Source of the DNA: Cytophagales bacterium
Lineage (GTDB): Bacteria > Bacteroidota > Bacteroidia > Cytophagales > Cyclobacteriaceae
Direction of reading: 5' to 3'
NCBI GenBank assembly: GCA_020403045.1
Contig: JADBYK010000100.1
Coordinates: 1 to 35,568 of the forward strand
DNA length: 35,568 nt
Positions 16,572-25,492 of this stretch are shown one piece after another. Numbering within the stretch: position 1 is the stretch's first letter; each line of letters starts with the position of its first letter. The notes under the pieces were generated by a model, which was not told the origin of the DNA, made no database searches, and saw only the letters and a program-made list of their open reading frames with translations. The position numbers were made by a program, and so were the translations under genes.

Positions 16572-18023
16572 ATGAGTTTATTTATTAAGAAGCCTTTGGA
16601 ACAATTGATGGCACAGTCGGGCGGTGATTCAGCAAAAGGGTTGAAGCGCACGCTTGGGCCAATGAATCTTATTGCCTTGGGCATTGGAGCCATCATCGGA
16701 GCAGGGCTTTTTGTGAGAACGGCCGCAGCGGCAGGCGATGCAGCAGGCCCTGCCGTGGTTATCTCTTATATCGTAGCAGGCATTGGTTGTGCTTTTGCCG
16801 GTTTGTGTTATGCTGAGTTTGCTTCTATGATTCCCATTGCGGGCAGTGCTTATGCATACGCCTATGTAACCATGGGCGAGTTCGTTGCTTGGATTATAGG
16901 TTGGGCATTGGTACTTGAGTATGCACTTGCTTCCGCAACCGTATCTATCGCGTGGAGCGAATATTTAAATAGTCTATTAGGTGGGCGAATTCCCTATGAA
17001 TGGTGTCACTCTCCATGGGAAACTTCTCTCAATGGAGTAAGTGGCATCGTCAACTTACCGGCTATTCTCATTTTGTTTTTACTCACTCTTCTGTTGATAA
17101 AGGGGACACAAGAATCTGCTACGGTTAACTCGATCATTGTGGTTGTTAAAGTCTCCATTGTAATTCTCTTTATAGCATTGGGTTGGGGTTTTATAAATGA
17201 TACAAACTATACGCCCTTTACCATTCCGGCAGATTTTGTTGGCCATGAAGACTGGAGAAGGCATGGATGGGGTGGCGTGTTGGGCGGAGCAGGAATTGTG
17301 TTTTTTGCCTTTATTGGTTTTGATGCAGTATCAACTGCTGCACAAGAGGCCAAGAATCCAAAGCGCGATATGCCTATAGGAATTCTTGGTTCGCTGGTGA
17401 TTTGTACGATACTCTTCGTCTTATTTTCACATGTTTTGACGGGTCTTGCAAACTGGCAAGAATTTAAAGTAGCAGGTAAGGAGGCTTCTGTAGCTTATGC
17501 CATCAAAAATTACATGCCGGGCTTTGAGTGGCTTTCTACACTTATTACGGTTGCTATTCTGGCAGGGTTCTCCTCGGTGATTTTAGTAATGTTGATGGGG
17601 CAGTCGCGTGTATTTTACTCGATGTCAAAAGATGGCCTTGTTCCGCCTGTATTCTCCGAACTTCATCCAACGTTTCGCACCCCCCATAAGGCAAATTGGA
17701 TTTTATTAGTATTTGTTTCCCTTTTTGGCGGATTTGTTCCGGGAAGTGTAGCCGGTGATCTAACCAGTTTCGGTACTTTGTTCGCGTTTGTGCTCGTATG
17801 CGCAGGCATCTGGGTGATGCGGGTGAAAAATCCGACAGCGGTGCGACCATTCAAAACACCTTTGGTTCCGTTAATACCAATCTTAGGAATACTTGTATGC
17901 TCGGCTTTAATATATTCTCTCGACTACAAAACACAATTAATGGCTTTTGGCTGGCTGCTTTTTGGATTGGTGATTTACTTCCTCTATAGTAAGCGGAATA
18001 GCATCCTGAGAAAAGAAAAGTAA
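16572..18023 (+). CDS. Amino acid permease (APC superfamily)
   Basis: This 483-residue inner-membrane transporter has about 12 hydrophobic segments. The first helix carries the APC substrate-binding signature (NLIALGIGAIIGAGLFVRTA). The segment FFAFIGFDAVSTAAQEAKNP (helix 6 and following loop) is the second hallmark. The closest type is the cationic amino acid transporter group (YhdG/CAT-like), but the substrate is not certain. The gene is monocistronic. It ends 4 bp before the convergent outer-membrane gene, with no terminator hairpin between them. Confidence 0.92.
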   Translation: MSLFIKKPLEQLMAQSGGDSAKGLKRTLGPMNLIALGIGAIIGAGLFVRTAAAAGDAAGPAVVISYIVAGIGCAFAGLCYAEFASMIPIAGSAYAYAYVTMGEFVAWIIGWALVLEYALASATVSIAWSEYLNSLLGGRIPYEWCHSPWETSLNGVSGIVNLPAILILFLLTLLLIKGTQESATVNSIIVVVKVSIVILFIALGWGFINDTNYTPFTIPADFVGHEDWRRHGWGGVLGGAGIVFFAFIGFDAVSTAAQEAKNPKRDMPIGILGSLVICTILFVLFSHVLTGLANWQEFKVAGKEASVAYAIKNYMPGFEWLSTLITVAILAGFSSVILVMLMGQSRVFYSMSKDGLVPPVFSELHPTFRTPHKANWILLVFVSLFGGFVPGSVAGDLTSFGTLFAFVLVCAGIWVMRVKNPTAVRPFKTPLVPLIPILGILVCSALIYSLDYKTQLMAFGWLLFGLVIYFLYSKRNSILRKEK

Positions 18024-18027
18024 AGGT

Positions 18028-18774
18028 TTAGAAAATGTAACGAAGCCCGACACCACCCTGAAAGCGTTGGTAGCCCGGGTCAATAAATGCATCGGTAAAC
18101 ATTTCAACTTCGATAAAAGCTGACACGGGAAGAGTAAAATAGGAGTATTCAAAACCCAGCAAGACAACCGGGCCATAGGTAAACCTGTTTTCAGAAATTC
18201 GGCCGTTTTTTGATTCAACGCGCCCATTTTCGTAGAGGTACTCATACGTGAGGCTTGTATTTCTCCACTGCCATCCTGCCCCAACATACAGTTGCAGACC
18301 CTTTGATATTTTTTCTGCATCCCATTGATAAAGAAATTTTGCTTCCAGAAACCAATCACCAGAAATAGTATGTGTCAGGTAACGTGCTGCCTGCGCATTG
18401 CCCACGGTATCAATCAGCGGGTCTTTATTTACCACGTCAGCTATTGCCTCGTTCTTAACATTCTCGAACAGCCCCCGATAATACTTATTGTAAAGTCCAC
18501 TTGAAGCTTTGCCACCGTCAACAGCAAACGCCCAATTCTTACTGGGATAGAATTTATAGGTCAGGGCAACTGGATCTCCAACCTTGAATCCAATTCCCTG
18601 GTAAGGGTATTTACTTGTTTCGAAAATAGGGCAGATAGTAATTGCTTTGCTTCGCGACACTTTTGGCATCCGGTATTTTGTACTCCGAGCGCTCTTTCCG
18701 GCTTGAGAAAATGCATGCTGGCTTATCAATATAAGCAAGAAAATGGTTACCCGGAAGATTTTATAAGGAGACAT
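18028..18774 (-). CDS. Putative outer-membrane beta-barrel protein, function unknown
   Basis: This is a protein of about 248 residues. The ATG at 18774 gives a clear signal peptide (MSPYKIFRVTIFLLILISQH, then AFSQ). The mature part alternates hydrophobic and polar residues and is rich in aromatics and glycine (LYVGAGWQWRNTSLTYEYLY). It ends in GVGLRYIF, with a terminal phenylalanine as expected for an outer-membrane barrel. No enzyme motif is visible. A longer frame to 18900 exists only because it runs into the upstream repeat element and should be ignored. Confidence 0.75.
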   Translation of the reverse strand: MSPYKIFRVTIFLLILISQHAFSQAGKSARSTKYRMPKVSRSKAITICPIFETSKYPYQGIGFKVGDPVALTYKFYPSKNWAFAVDGGKASSGLYNKYYRGLFENVKNEAIADVVNKDPLIDTVGNAQAARYLTHTISGDWFLEAKFLYQWDAEKISKGLQLYVGAGWQWRNTSLTYEYLYENGRVESKNGRISENRFTYGPVVLLGFEYSYFTLPVSAFIEVEMFTDAFIDPGYQRFQGGVGLRYIF

Positions 18775-18824
18775 TAAAGCAAATATAACCCTTTTACGCA
18801 AATGTTTTTGGTGGCATGCGCCAG

Positions 18825-18968
18825 GGGTGCACGACAGTTTTGAATTTCTCCCTGACCCTTGTGTTTTCTTTGTGTTCCCCGTGGTAAAAATGCAAACCAC
18901 TAAGTGCTCAAAGGTTGCAAAAAGTACACCGGTGAGCTATCCACCCTAAGCAAAACTGTTGTACACCC
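18825..18968. repeat. Interspersed repeat copy 1 (MITE-like, 144 bp)
   Basis: The ends are imperfect inverted repeats (GGGTGCACGACAGTTTTG and CAAAACTGTTGTACACCC). Between them lies a segment reading TTTGTGTTCCCCGTGGTAAA and GCAAACCACTAAGTGCTCAA. Copy 2 near 32 kb has the same sequence in the same orientation, apart from an added core. It sits between the outer-membrane gene and the ABC exporter. No clear target duplication remains. Confidence 0.75.
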
Positions 18969-18979
18969 TGCTCCCGATG

Positions 18980-20752
18980 TTAAGCTATTTCTTTGTACTG
19001 CATTTTGTGTAGTTGGGCGTAGAAACCATCGCTCGCCAAAAGTTCATCATGGCTACCCGATTCTTTGATCTCCCCCTTGTCTAAAACGATAATTTTATCG
19101 GCCTTTTGAATCGTAGATAATCGGTGGGCAATTGCAATAGACGTGCGATTGGTCATCATTTTTGAAATCGCATTTTGAATCATCTCTTCTGTTTCACTAT
19201 CTACCGAAGAGGTGGCCTCATCTAGCACTAATATTTTTGGGTCATAAACCATGGCGCGTATGAACGAAAGTAGCTGTCGCTGCCCCACCGAAATGGTTGC
19301 GCCACGCTCCATCACGTTGTAGTTCAGGCCCCCCGGGAGTCGATCGATAAACTTTCTTGCCCCCACGAGATCGGCTGCATGAAGGATCATCTCATCGGTA
19401 ACTTCTTTGTTTCCAAGCGTGATATTATACCGAATCGTATCTGAGAAGAGAAAAACGTCTTGCAAGACCACGCCAATGTTTTTTCGGAGTGAGGCGGTGT
19501 CAAGTTCTTTGATATCCATGCCATCCACTTGAATGGAACCGCGATTGATTTCGTAAAAACGATTGAGTAGGTTAATGATGGACGACTTTCCTGCCCCGGT
19601 TGCTCCTACTAAGGCGATGGTCTCGCCTGGTTTGATATCAAGGCTAATATCTTTCAAAACATAATCGGCCTCATTGTAGGCAAACCAAACATGGTCAAAC
19701 TTTACCTGGCCCTTTATATCGCTTGGCGTAACCGTTCCATTTGGCATTATGTCTGTTTGATCATCTAATAAATTGATAATTCTGGAAGAACCCACTATAC
19801 CCATTTGCAATGTGTTGTATCGATCTGCGATCATTCGGATGGGTCTGAAAAAAAGTTGAATGAACATGATGAAAGAGACCAGCTTGCCAATGGTGATGCC
19901 AGTAGCCTCCATGTTGATTATGCCCTTTGCGCCATACCAAACCAGCAAGCCTGTGCCCATAGCGGCAATGATTTCGGCAATGGGGAAGTACACGGAGTAA
20001 TAGAGAACCGATCTCAAGTGAGCGTTTCGATGCTCCTTATTGATTTCTTTAAATTTATCGAACTCTCTCTTTTCACTTCCGAAAATCTGCACAATATTCA
20101 TCCCTGTAATGTGTTCTTGCACGAAGGAATTTAAATTAGATACTGCATTACGCACATCGTTGAAAGCTACTTTTATTTTCTCCTTAAAGACGTAAGTGGC
20201 GAGTAACATCAATGGAATAGTAGACAGGCTTACCAGCGTTAACTTCCAATCAATCCAAAACATGAAAGCTAAGATGAAAATGATTTGAAGTAAATCGCTG
20301 GCCATAGCTGCTAGCCCTTCGCTAAATACGTCAGACAAGGTTTCAACATCTGAAATGGTACGAGTCACTAATCTGCCTATGGGAGTCTTATCAAAAAAGC
20401 GTAATCGAAGTTTGATCAGATGTTCATACAGTTGAATACGGATATCGCGAATGATGAATTGTGCGATCCTTCCGGAAATGTAAGTGTGGGCGTATTGTAC
20501 AGCAGATTGAACAGCCAATAACCCAAGGATGATCAACATGACATTTACCATTGCCCAATAGTTGCCGTACTGGACATGGGTATCCAACGTATATTGAATA
20601 AGCATTGGCCTGATCGGTGTGAGAATCCCCAATAAGAACGTGAGCACGATGACAAAGTAAAAACGCCCCTTGTACGGTTTTACAAACTGCATAATGCGCT
20701 TGAGTACTTTGAAATCGATGATATTCCCGCTACTTACTTTTTCTTTTTCCAT
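18980..20752 (-). CDS. ABC exporter, fused permease/ATPase (MsbA-like)
   Basis: This 590-residue half-transporter would dimerise to export lipids, drugs or peptides using ATP. The N-terminal half has six membrane helices (from about residue 30 to 310). The C-terminal ATPase has Walker A GATGAGKSS (383-391), the signature ISVGQRQLLSF, Walker B ILVLDEATSSVD and the switch histidine in IAIAHRLST. Length and order are standard for type IV exporters. It lies on the same strand as truA, 64 bp downstream, with a strong inverted repeat between them. The substrate is unknown. Confidence 0.93.
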   Translation of the reverse strand: MEKEKVSSGNIIDFKVLKRIMQFVKPYKGRFYFVIVLTFLLGILTPIRPMLIQYTLDTHVQYGNYWAMVNVMLIILGLLAVQSAVQYAHTYISGRIAQFIIRDIRIQLYEHLIKLRLRFFDKTPIGRLVTRTISDVETLSDVFSEGLAAMASDLLQIIFILAFMFWIDWKLTLVSLSTIPLMLLATYVFKEKIKVAFNDVRNAVSNLNSFVQEHITGMNIVQIFGSEKREFDKFKEINKEHRNAHLRSVLYYSVYFPIAEIIAAMGTGLLVWYGAKGIINMEATGITIGKLVSFIMFIQLFFRPIRMIADRYNTLQMGIVGSSRIINLLDDQTDIMPNGTVTPSDIKGQVKFDHVWFAYNEADYVLKDISLDIKPGETIALVGATGAGKSSIINLLNRFYEINRGSIQVDGMDIKELDTASLRKNIGVVLQDVFLFSDTIRYNITLGNKEVTDEMILHAADLVGARKFIDRLPGGLNYNVMERGATISVGQRQLLSFIRAMVYDPKILVLDEATSSVDSETEEMIQNAISKMMTNRTSIAIAHRLSTIQKADKIIVLDKGEIKESGSHDELLASDGFYAQLHKMQYKEIA

Positions 20753-20764
20753 GACCTCACCTTC

Positions 20765-20812
20765 TAGTCGTCAGACCGCTTTTCGCGAAAGCAAATAGCG
20801 GTCAGACGACTA
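20765..20812. repeat. Long intergenic inverted repeat between truA and the ABC exporter
   Basis: Two 16-bp arms (20765-20780, TAGTCGTCAGACCGCT; 20797-20812, AGCGGTCAGACGACTA) pair with a single mismatch. The spacer includes the perfect palindrome TTTCGCGAAA (20781-20790). There is no T-run on either strand, so it is not a classical terminator. It could be a REP-like element or an RNA structure that separates the two genes' expression. Confidence 0.65.
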
Positions 20813-20816
20813 TGTT

Positions 20817-21572
20817 TCAGTTTAAAAATATTTTCTTATGATACTTTACACTCGTCAAGTACAATCCCTCCGGTGGCACGTTCATGCCGGCCTTCTTTCG
20901 ATCTTTACCTTTTAAAATGCCGTTAAAATCTTCCAGCGATATTTTGCCGCAGCCCACATCCAGCAAAGTTCCTACAATGGCTCGCACCATCCCTCTCAGA
21001 AACCGATTTGCAGTGATGTTTAAAACAAGTAAATCTCCTTTTTGATTCCAGTGTACTTTTTTGACGGTACAAATAAAATGATTTACATCGGTCTTCACCT
21101 TGCTGAAGCACTCAAAGTCGTGTTCGCCCACAAGTAACGCAGCAGCCCGGTTCATGTTTGCCACATCGAGCGATTTGAAAAAATAATAGGCCTGACCAAT
21201 CAATAGTGGATCCTTCACCCTCGTGATCTTGTATTCGTAGGAGCGTTCAAAGGCATCATATCGGGCATGCGCTTCTGCTTTAACGGGTCGGATCGTGCGA
21301 ATGGCGATGTCTTTGGGGAGAAGCGAATTCAACTTGATCAACCAGGTGGGTTCATCGATTTCTTTGTCGAGATCGGCATGAAAGAATTGTTGTGCGCAAT
21401 GCACCCCGGCATCGGTTCGGCCGCTGCCCACTATTTCTATTTTCGTTCTGAATATTTTGGACAACGCACTTTCCACTACTTCTTGCACGCCTACTGCATT
21501 GGCCTGGTTTTGCCAGCCGTGGTAGGCGGTGCCGTTGTAGGAGATTTCGAAGAAGTAGCGCAACGTTTTCAA
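20817..21572 (-). CDS. truA: tRNA pseudouridine(38-40) synthase
   Basis: TruA converts uridines 38, 39 and 40 in the anticodon arm of many tRNAs to pseudouridine. The 251-residue protein has the catalytic motif GSGRTDAGVH with Asp54. Its N-terminus is typical of the family (RYFFEISYNGTAYHGWQNQ), as is the later stretch RFLRGMVRAIVGTLLDVG. The start codon appears to be TTG at 21572, because an in-frame TGA lies only 12 bases upstream and no ATG fits. It starts 9 bp after the DUF1080 gene stops, in a minus-strand operon that also holds DUF6090 and the thiolase. Confidence 0.95.
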   Translation of the reverse strand: MKTLRYFFEISYNGTAYHGWQNQANAVGVQEVVESALSKIFRTKIEIVGSGRTDAGVHCAQQFFHADLDKEIDEPTWLIKLNSLLPKDIAIRTIRPVKAEAHARYDAFERSYEYKITRVKDPLLIGQAYYFFKSLDVANMNRAAALLVGEHDFECFSKVKTDVNHFICTVKKVHWNQKGDLLVLNITANRFLRGMVRAIVGTLLDVGCGKISLEDFNGILKGKDRKKAGMNVPPEGLYLTSVKYHKKIFLN

Positions 21573-21581
21573 TTTAAAAAC

Positions 21582-22331
21582 TCATAACTCCCTCAGCCAG
21601 ATGTTCCGATAGCTTACTGGGTTGCCATGGTCTTGCAGTTTAATGGATGCTTTGCCGTGGGCTACATAAACAGGTAAGCCCTTAAATTCGGTAGGGCCTC
21701 TGATCTCCACATGATTTTGAATCACAATACCATTATGTAAAACGGTAATGTAAGCTGGGATAATCGCATCGCCACTTTCGCTAAAGCGTGGTGTCGTGTA
21801 GATCACATCGTAGGTTTGCCACTCACCGGGTTTGCGTGTGGCATTCACCAATGGGCTGTGTTGTTTGTAAATCGCGCCAGCTTGTCCGTTCCTATAGGTT
21901 TGACTCTCGTAGCTGTCCAGCACCTGAAGCTCGTAGCGTTCTTGCAAAAATATTCCACTGTTTCCGCGGCCTTGACCTTCGCTCTCCACGATAGCGGGTG
22001 TTCGCCATTCGATGTGTAGCTGCATGTCGCCAAATACTTTTTTGGTTTTGATATCGCCCGCACCTTTCACCACCGTAAACGATCCATCTTTTACTTCCCA
22101 TTTTGCCGGTATACCGTCCAGAGAAGTCCACTCGCTTAAGTCTTTGCCATTGAAAAGAACAACGGCATCGGAAGGTACATCGCCAGGCAATGCACCGGGG
22201 TTAACCTTTTTTGCTTTGGGCTCCCAAACCTCTGTTACTTTCGGGTCAAGTGATTCACGATTTTGAACTTGGGCGACCGATGGTATTACAGCAATGGTCA
22301 GCAAAAGGAAAGCCAGTTGATATGTTTTCAT
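21582..22331 (-). CDS. Secreted DUF1080 protein (3-keto-disaccharide hydrolase family)
   Basis: This is a protein of about 249 residues. ATG 22331 gives the signal peptide MKTYQLAFLLLTIAVIPSVA. The mature part is a concanavalin-like beta-sandwich of the DUF1080 family: VVLFNGKDLSEWTSLDG near the start, LHIEWRTPA, GNSGIFLQERYELQVLDS in the centre, and QDHGNPVSYRNIWLREL at the end. DUF1080 members include hydrolases of 3-keto-glycosides, so a role in carbohydrate use in the periplasm is likely; the exact substrate is unknown. The longer start at 22418 would overlap DUF6090 and lose the signal peptide. Confidence 0.88.
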   Translation of the reverse strand: MKTYQLAFLLLTIAVIPSVAQVQNRESLDPKVTEVWEPKAKKVNPGALPGDVPSDAVVLFNGKDLSEWTSLDGIPAKWEVKDGSFTVVKGAGDIKTKKVFGDMQLHIEWRTPAIVESEGQGRGNSGIFLQERYELQVLDSYESQTYRNGQAGAIYKQHSPLVNATRKPGEWQTYDVIYTTPRFSESGDAIIPAYITVLHNGIVIQNHVEIRGPTEFKGLPVYVAHGKASIKLQDHGNPVSYRNIWLREL

Positions 22332-22389
22332 ACTATTTGATTTTAGCATACGATTAAAGGTCTCAAATAAAGAGATTAATTCAACGCAA

Positions 22390-23166
22390 TTACTTACTGA
22401 GGGTACACTTTTTTTCAAGCCGTTTTTTCATGGCCAAAATTTCAGCTTCCATCAATTTAAAAACGGCTTTTTTTCGTGCATTGGAGTTGAGATGCAGGAT
22501 CGATTCATTCAGCAGCTTTTCGCGAATGTGATTTGGCATGAGCGAGTTTTCTGACAACTTACTTATATCTACTATTGATGTGTCCAATTCAGCCTTCACG
22601 AAATCAATCTGCGTAAAGCCTGCTTGTAGAAAATCTTTGGAAGGATGCAGATAACTTTCCAGGCTGGCGTCTGCCACAATATCTTGGATATCGCCATAGC
22701 CAGTTAGCACCGCATAATAGTTCAATAACTTTTTCTTCAATTCAAGGTCTCTAAGAATTCCGAGTTTGCCACTTGATTTCAAATCATCAAAAGCAGACAA
22801 ACTCGGTTTGAAATTGAAACGAATAAGATTAATGGAATTTCTCATGGCATTGGCGACCTCGGTACGGTTCACCTTCTCTTGCTGCAAAAGGTGAATGCTT
22901 TGATTGACCCATTTTATTCGCGCTTGATCTTCTTCATTTAATTTTTTTAATAGGGCTTCATCTTGTGTTACATCTTCCAATAGCTTGCAATAGTAGGCCT
23001 TCTCTAATTGACGGTCTTTATAAGCTTGGTTCCACGTATTGATTTGTAATGCAATTAATATCCCAATCACCACCAACACGATTTCCCCAATAGCATAAAG
23101 CAGGTAGCTTCTTACTTTTCCAGCCTTCATCGCATTTTCTCTGATTTTTCGGAGGAATTTTATCAT
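22390..23166 (-). CDS. DUF6090 family membrane protein
   Basis: This is a protein of about 258 residues with the DUF6090 pattern. It has a basic N-terminus (MIKFLRKIRENAM), then one membrane helix (YLLYAIGEIVLVVIGILIAL, then QIN). A charged helical remainder follows, with coiled-coil-like stretches (LLKKLNEEDQARIKWVNQSI). The function of the family is unknown. ATG 23166 overlaps the thiolase stop by one base (TAATG), so it is translated with it. No link to thiolase chemistry is evident. Confidence 0.85.
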   Translation of the reverse strand: MIKFLRKIRENAMKAGKVRSYLLYAIGEIVLVVIGILIALQINTWNQAYKDRQLEKAYYCKLLEDVTQDEALLKKLNEEDQARIKWVNQSIHLLQQEKVNRTEVANAMRNSINLIRFNFKPSLSAFDDLKSSGKLGILRDLELKKKLLNYYAVLTGYGDIQDIVADASLESYLHPSKDFLQAGFTQIDFVKAELDTSIVDISKLSENSLMPNHIREKLLNESILHLNSNARKKAVFKLMEAEILAMKKRLEKKCTLSK

Positions 23167-24359
23167 TACACTAGTTCGTAAATGATGGCCGCTCCTTGAC
23201 CCACGCCAATACACATGGTAGCAAGGCCGTACCTTACTTTTCGTTTCTGCATTTCATGAATAAGTGTGGCAGAAATACGCACTCCGCTACATCCTAGTGG
23301 ATGGCCGATAGCAATGGCACCCCCATTAACATTTACTATTTCGGGATTGAGCCCGAGATCATTTATACAAGCCAATGATTGAGAAGCAAAGGCTTCATTT
23401 AATTCCACTAAACCAATATCTGAAATTTTTAATCCGGCACGCTGTAACGCTTTTTGAGTGGCGGGCACAGGACCAACACCCATATAAGCTGGATCAACAC
23501 CAGCGATGGCCATGGAGACAACGCGAGCCAATGGTTCTAACTTTAGTTGGGTAACCGTCTCTTCATTGGCAAGCAAACAGGCGGCTGCTCCGTCATTAAT
23601 ACCCGAAGAATTTCCGGCTGTTACTGAACCGCCCTCTTTAAATGCCGGCTTTAGTTGAGCTAATTTTTCCAAGGAGGTTTCGCGCGGATATTCATCTTTA
23701 CTAAACTCTATAATCTCTTTGCCTTTTGCAATGGATATGGAAGCAAGTTCTTTGTCGAATTTTTTGGCCAGCTCTGCAGTCGCATATTTTTGTTGTGACG
23801 CCAGTGCAAAGGCATCCTGTTGTTCTCTTGTAATTTTCCATTTCTCAGCTACGTTCTCAGCCGTTTCGCCCATCGAATAGGGGTGGTATAACTTTGATAA
23901 TTTCGAATTCACAAATCGCCAGCCGATGGTGGTGTCAAAAATTTCCGGTTTGCGAGAAAATGCTTCTTCCGATTTTCCCATCACAAACGGGGCACGACTC
24001 ATACTCTCTACGCCTCCGGCAATGTAAATTGAACCATCACTATTTACTATTCCTCTACTCGCATCCATAACGGCCTGAAGACCGGAAGCACACAAGCGAT
24101 TGACTGTTACACCTCCTACTGATGTGGGTAGTCCCGCCAGCAGTAAGGCCATGCGCGCCACATCTCGATTGTCTTCACCTGCCTGGTTCGCTGCACCAAA
24201 AATAACATCTTCAATTTCAGCAGTGTTGATTGCCGGATTCCTTTCTAATAATTTCTTAATCACATGAGCCGCAAGATCATCCGGCCGAACGGAGGCCAAT
24301 GTGCCTGCATATTTGCCAATAGGTGTGCGCAGGATGTCGATAATGTAGGCTGTTTTCAT
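23166..24359 (-). CDS. Acetyl-CoA acyltransferase (thiolase)
   Basis: This thiolase of about 397 residues would make or cleave 3-ketoacyl-CoA. It has the nucleophile Cys90 in VNRLCASGLQAV, the GHPLGCSG histidine block, and the second cysteine in CIGVGQGAAIIY. Full length is normal for the PcaF/FadA/AtoB group. The overall sequence looks closest to PcaF-type or degradative thiolases, but the chain-length preference cannot be told from motifs. ATG 24359 (MKTAYIIDILRTPIGKYAG) is the family start; the upstream extension to 24401 runs into a repeat. It is probably the first gene of the operon ending with truA or the ABC exporter. Confidence 0.92.
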   Translation of the reverse strand: MKTAYIIDILRTPIGKYAGTLASVRPDDLAAHVIKKLLERNPAINTAEIEDVIFGAANQAGEDNRDVARMALLLAGLPTSVGGVTVNRLCASGLQAVMDASRGIVNSDGSIYIAGGVESMSRAPFVMGKSEEAFSRKPEIFDTTIGWRFVNSKLSKLYHPYSMGETAENVAEKWKITREQQDAFALASQQKYATAELAKKFDKELASISIAKGKEIIEFSKDEYPRETSLEKLAQLKPAFKEGGSVTAGNSSGINDGAAACLLANEETVTQLKLEPLARVVSMAIAGVDPAYMGVGPVPATQKALQRAGLKISDIGLVELNEAFASQSLACINDLGLNPEIVNVNGGAIAIGHPLGCSGVRISATLIHEMQKRKVRYGLATMCIGVGQGAAIIYELV

Positions 24360-24374
24360 TTGGGGATTAATTTT

Positions 24375-24436
24375 GGCTACAAGCTTCATGCTGCAAGCCA
24401 CAAGCTGGCAATCTGACGCTTGTAGCTTGAAGCTCT
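24375..24436. repeat. Intergenic palindromic repeat
   Basis: The sequence between the divergent thiolase and DUF4293 genes is built from alternating AAGCTT/GCTTGTAGC-like words. GCTACAAGC and GCTTGTAGC are perfect inverted copies, flanked by AGCTTCA / TGAAGCT. It resembles decayed intergenic repeats common in this phylum. Its right half overlaps the DUF4293 promoter. Confidence 0.5.
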
Positions 24437-24449
24437 TTTACTACTTTTG
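24420..24449 (+). promoter_or_regulatory. Bacteroidota-type promoter of the DUF4293 gene
   Basis: A TTG at 24420-24422 and a perfect TAnnTTTG box (TACTTTTG, 24442-24449) are 19 nt apart, matching the known -33/-7 arrangement of this phylum. Transcription would start near 24456, 17 bases before the ATG at 24473. Confidence 0.55.
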
Positions 24450-24472
24450 CTGCAAGTTAAATTAACCTGATT

Positions 24473-24940
24473 ATGTGGCAAAGGATTCAAACGGTGTTTC
24501 TGGGTTTGGTGGTTGTTTGTATGGCGATATGCCTTTTTTTACCCATCGGCATTTTTGTGGATGCCACGACCGGTGATTCGCACCAGCTTTATCCATTACA
24601 CTATACAATTGTATCGGGAGAAGCCCGATCGACCACTTATTTTCCCTACGTAATTATTGCGGTTTTGATGGCTACCTCGGCCACTATTGCCGTAATGAGC
24701 ATTTTAAAATTTGAAGATAGAATTACACAAATAAAGCTGGGCACGCTTAACTCTTTGGTCCTCGCGCTTGTTATGGTAGCAATGGTTTGGTTTTTCAATC
24801 CACTAGCAAAGAAATTTGCCGATGGGCATTTGGGATTAAACCTATGGGGAACATTCGCTGCCGTAGCATTCAATTGGATTTCGTTGCGTTTTATTCGCAG
24901 GGACGAAAAAATGGTGAGAGATTCAGATCGAATTCGCTAG
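24473..24940 (+). CDS. DUF4293 membrane protein
   Basis: This 155-residue protein has four predicted membrane helices (starting MWQRIQTVFLGLVVVCMAIC) and a basic C-terminus (RFIRRDEKMVRDSDRIR). The N-terminal MWQRIQT motif and the helix layout match DUF4293, a family confined to Bacteroidota with no known function. It is encoded divergently from the thiolase, and 44 bp of AT-rich repeated sequence separates it from tpx. Confidence 0.87.
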   Translation: MWQRIQTVFLGLVVVCMAICLFLPIGIFVDATTGDSHQLYPLHYTIVSGEARSTTYFPYVIIAVLMATSATIAVMSILKFEDRITQIKLGTLNSLVLALVMVAMVWFFNPLAKKFADGHLGLNLWGTFAAVAFNWISLRFIRRDEKMVRDSDRIR

Positions 24941-24984
24941 CTTATATTCTAAATTCTATATTCTAAGTTCTAAATTCTTTTTTT

Positions 24985-25482
24985 ATGGCTCAAACTAAAC
25001 TAGGACCCAATCCTGCTAACACCATTGGCGAACTTCCTTCCACAGGTACTCAAGCACCTGAATTTGTTCTCACCGCAAACGACATGAAAGACGTATCATT
25101 GAAAGACTTTGTTGGAAAAAATGTAGTGCTGAATATTTTCCCTAGTATTGATACCAATGTGTGTGCCACCTCTACGCGCGAATTTAATAAACGAGTGGCT
25201 TCCATAGACAACACCGTTGTGCTTTGCATTTCTAAAGATCTGCCTTTTGCGATGAAGCGCTTTTGTGGGGCAGAGGGAATTGACAAAGCTATTACTGTTT
25301 CGGATTTCCGCAGTCGCGGCTTTGGAAAATCATATGGTGTAGAGTTGTCGGATTCCGCTTTCGCGGGATTATTTGCGCGTGCCGTAGTGGTGATTGACGG
25401 CAATGGAAAGGTAAAATACAACCAGTTGGTTCCGCAAATTGGTGAAGAGCCTAATTATGAGGCTGCCCTGAAGGCGATTTAA
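24985..25482 (+). CDS. tpx: Thiol peroxidase
   Basis: Tpx is a peroxiredoxin that reduces hydrogen peroxide and organic peroxides, recycled by thioredoxin. The 165-residue protein has the peroxidatic Cys60 in SIDTNVCATSTREF and the resolving Cys94 in KRFCGAEG. This spacing is that of atypical 2-Cys Tpx enzymes. The ATG at 24985 gives the normal N-terminus (MAQTKLGPNPANTIGELP). A terminator-like hairpin follows, so it is the end of its transcript. Confidence 0.96.
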   Translation: MAQTKLGPNPANTIGELPSTGTQAPEFVLTANDMKDVSLKDFVGKNVVLNIFPSIDTNVCATSTREFNKRVASIDNTVVLCISKDLPFAMKRFCGAEGIDKAITVSDFRSRGFGKSYGVELSDSAFAGLFARAVVVIDGNGKVKYNQLVPQIGEEPNYEAALKAI

Positions 25483-25492
25483 CTTTATCATC

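Noticed and set aside
18775-18900. N-terminal extension of the outer-membrane protein
   Set aside because: It runs into the interspersed repeat and would bury the signal peptide that starts at 18774.
24941-24984. Repeated TTCTAAATTCTATATTC words before tpx
   Set aside because: Short AT-rich direct repeats without unique spacers; not a CRISPR array and too degenerate to be called an operator.
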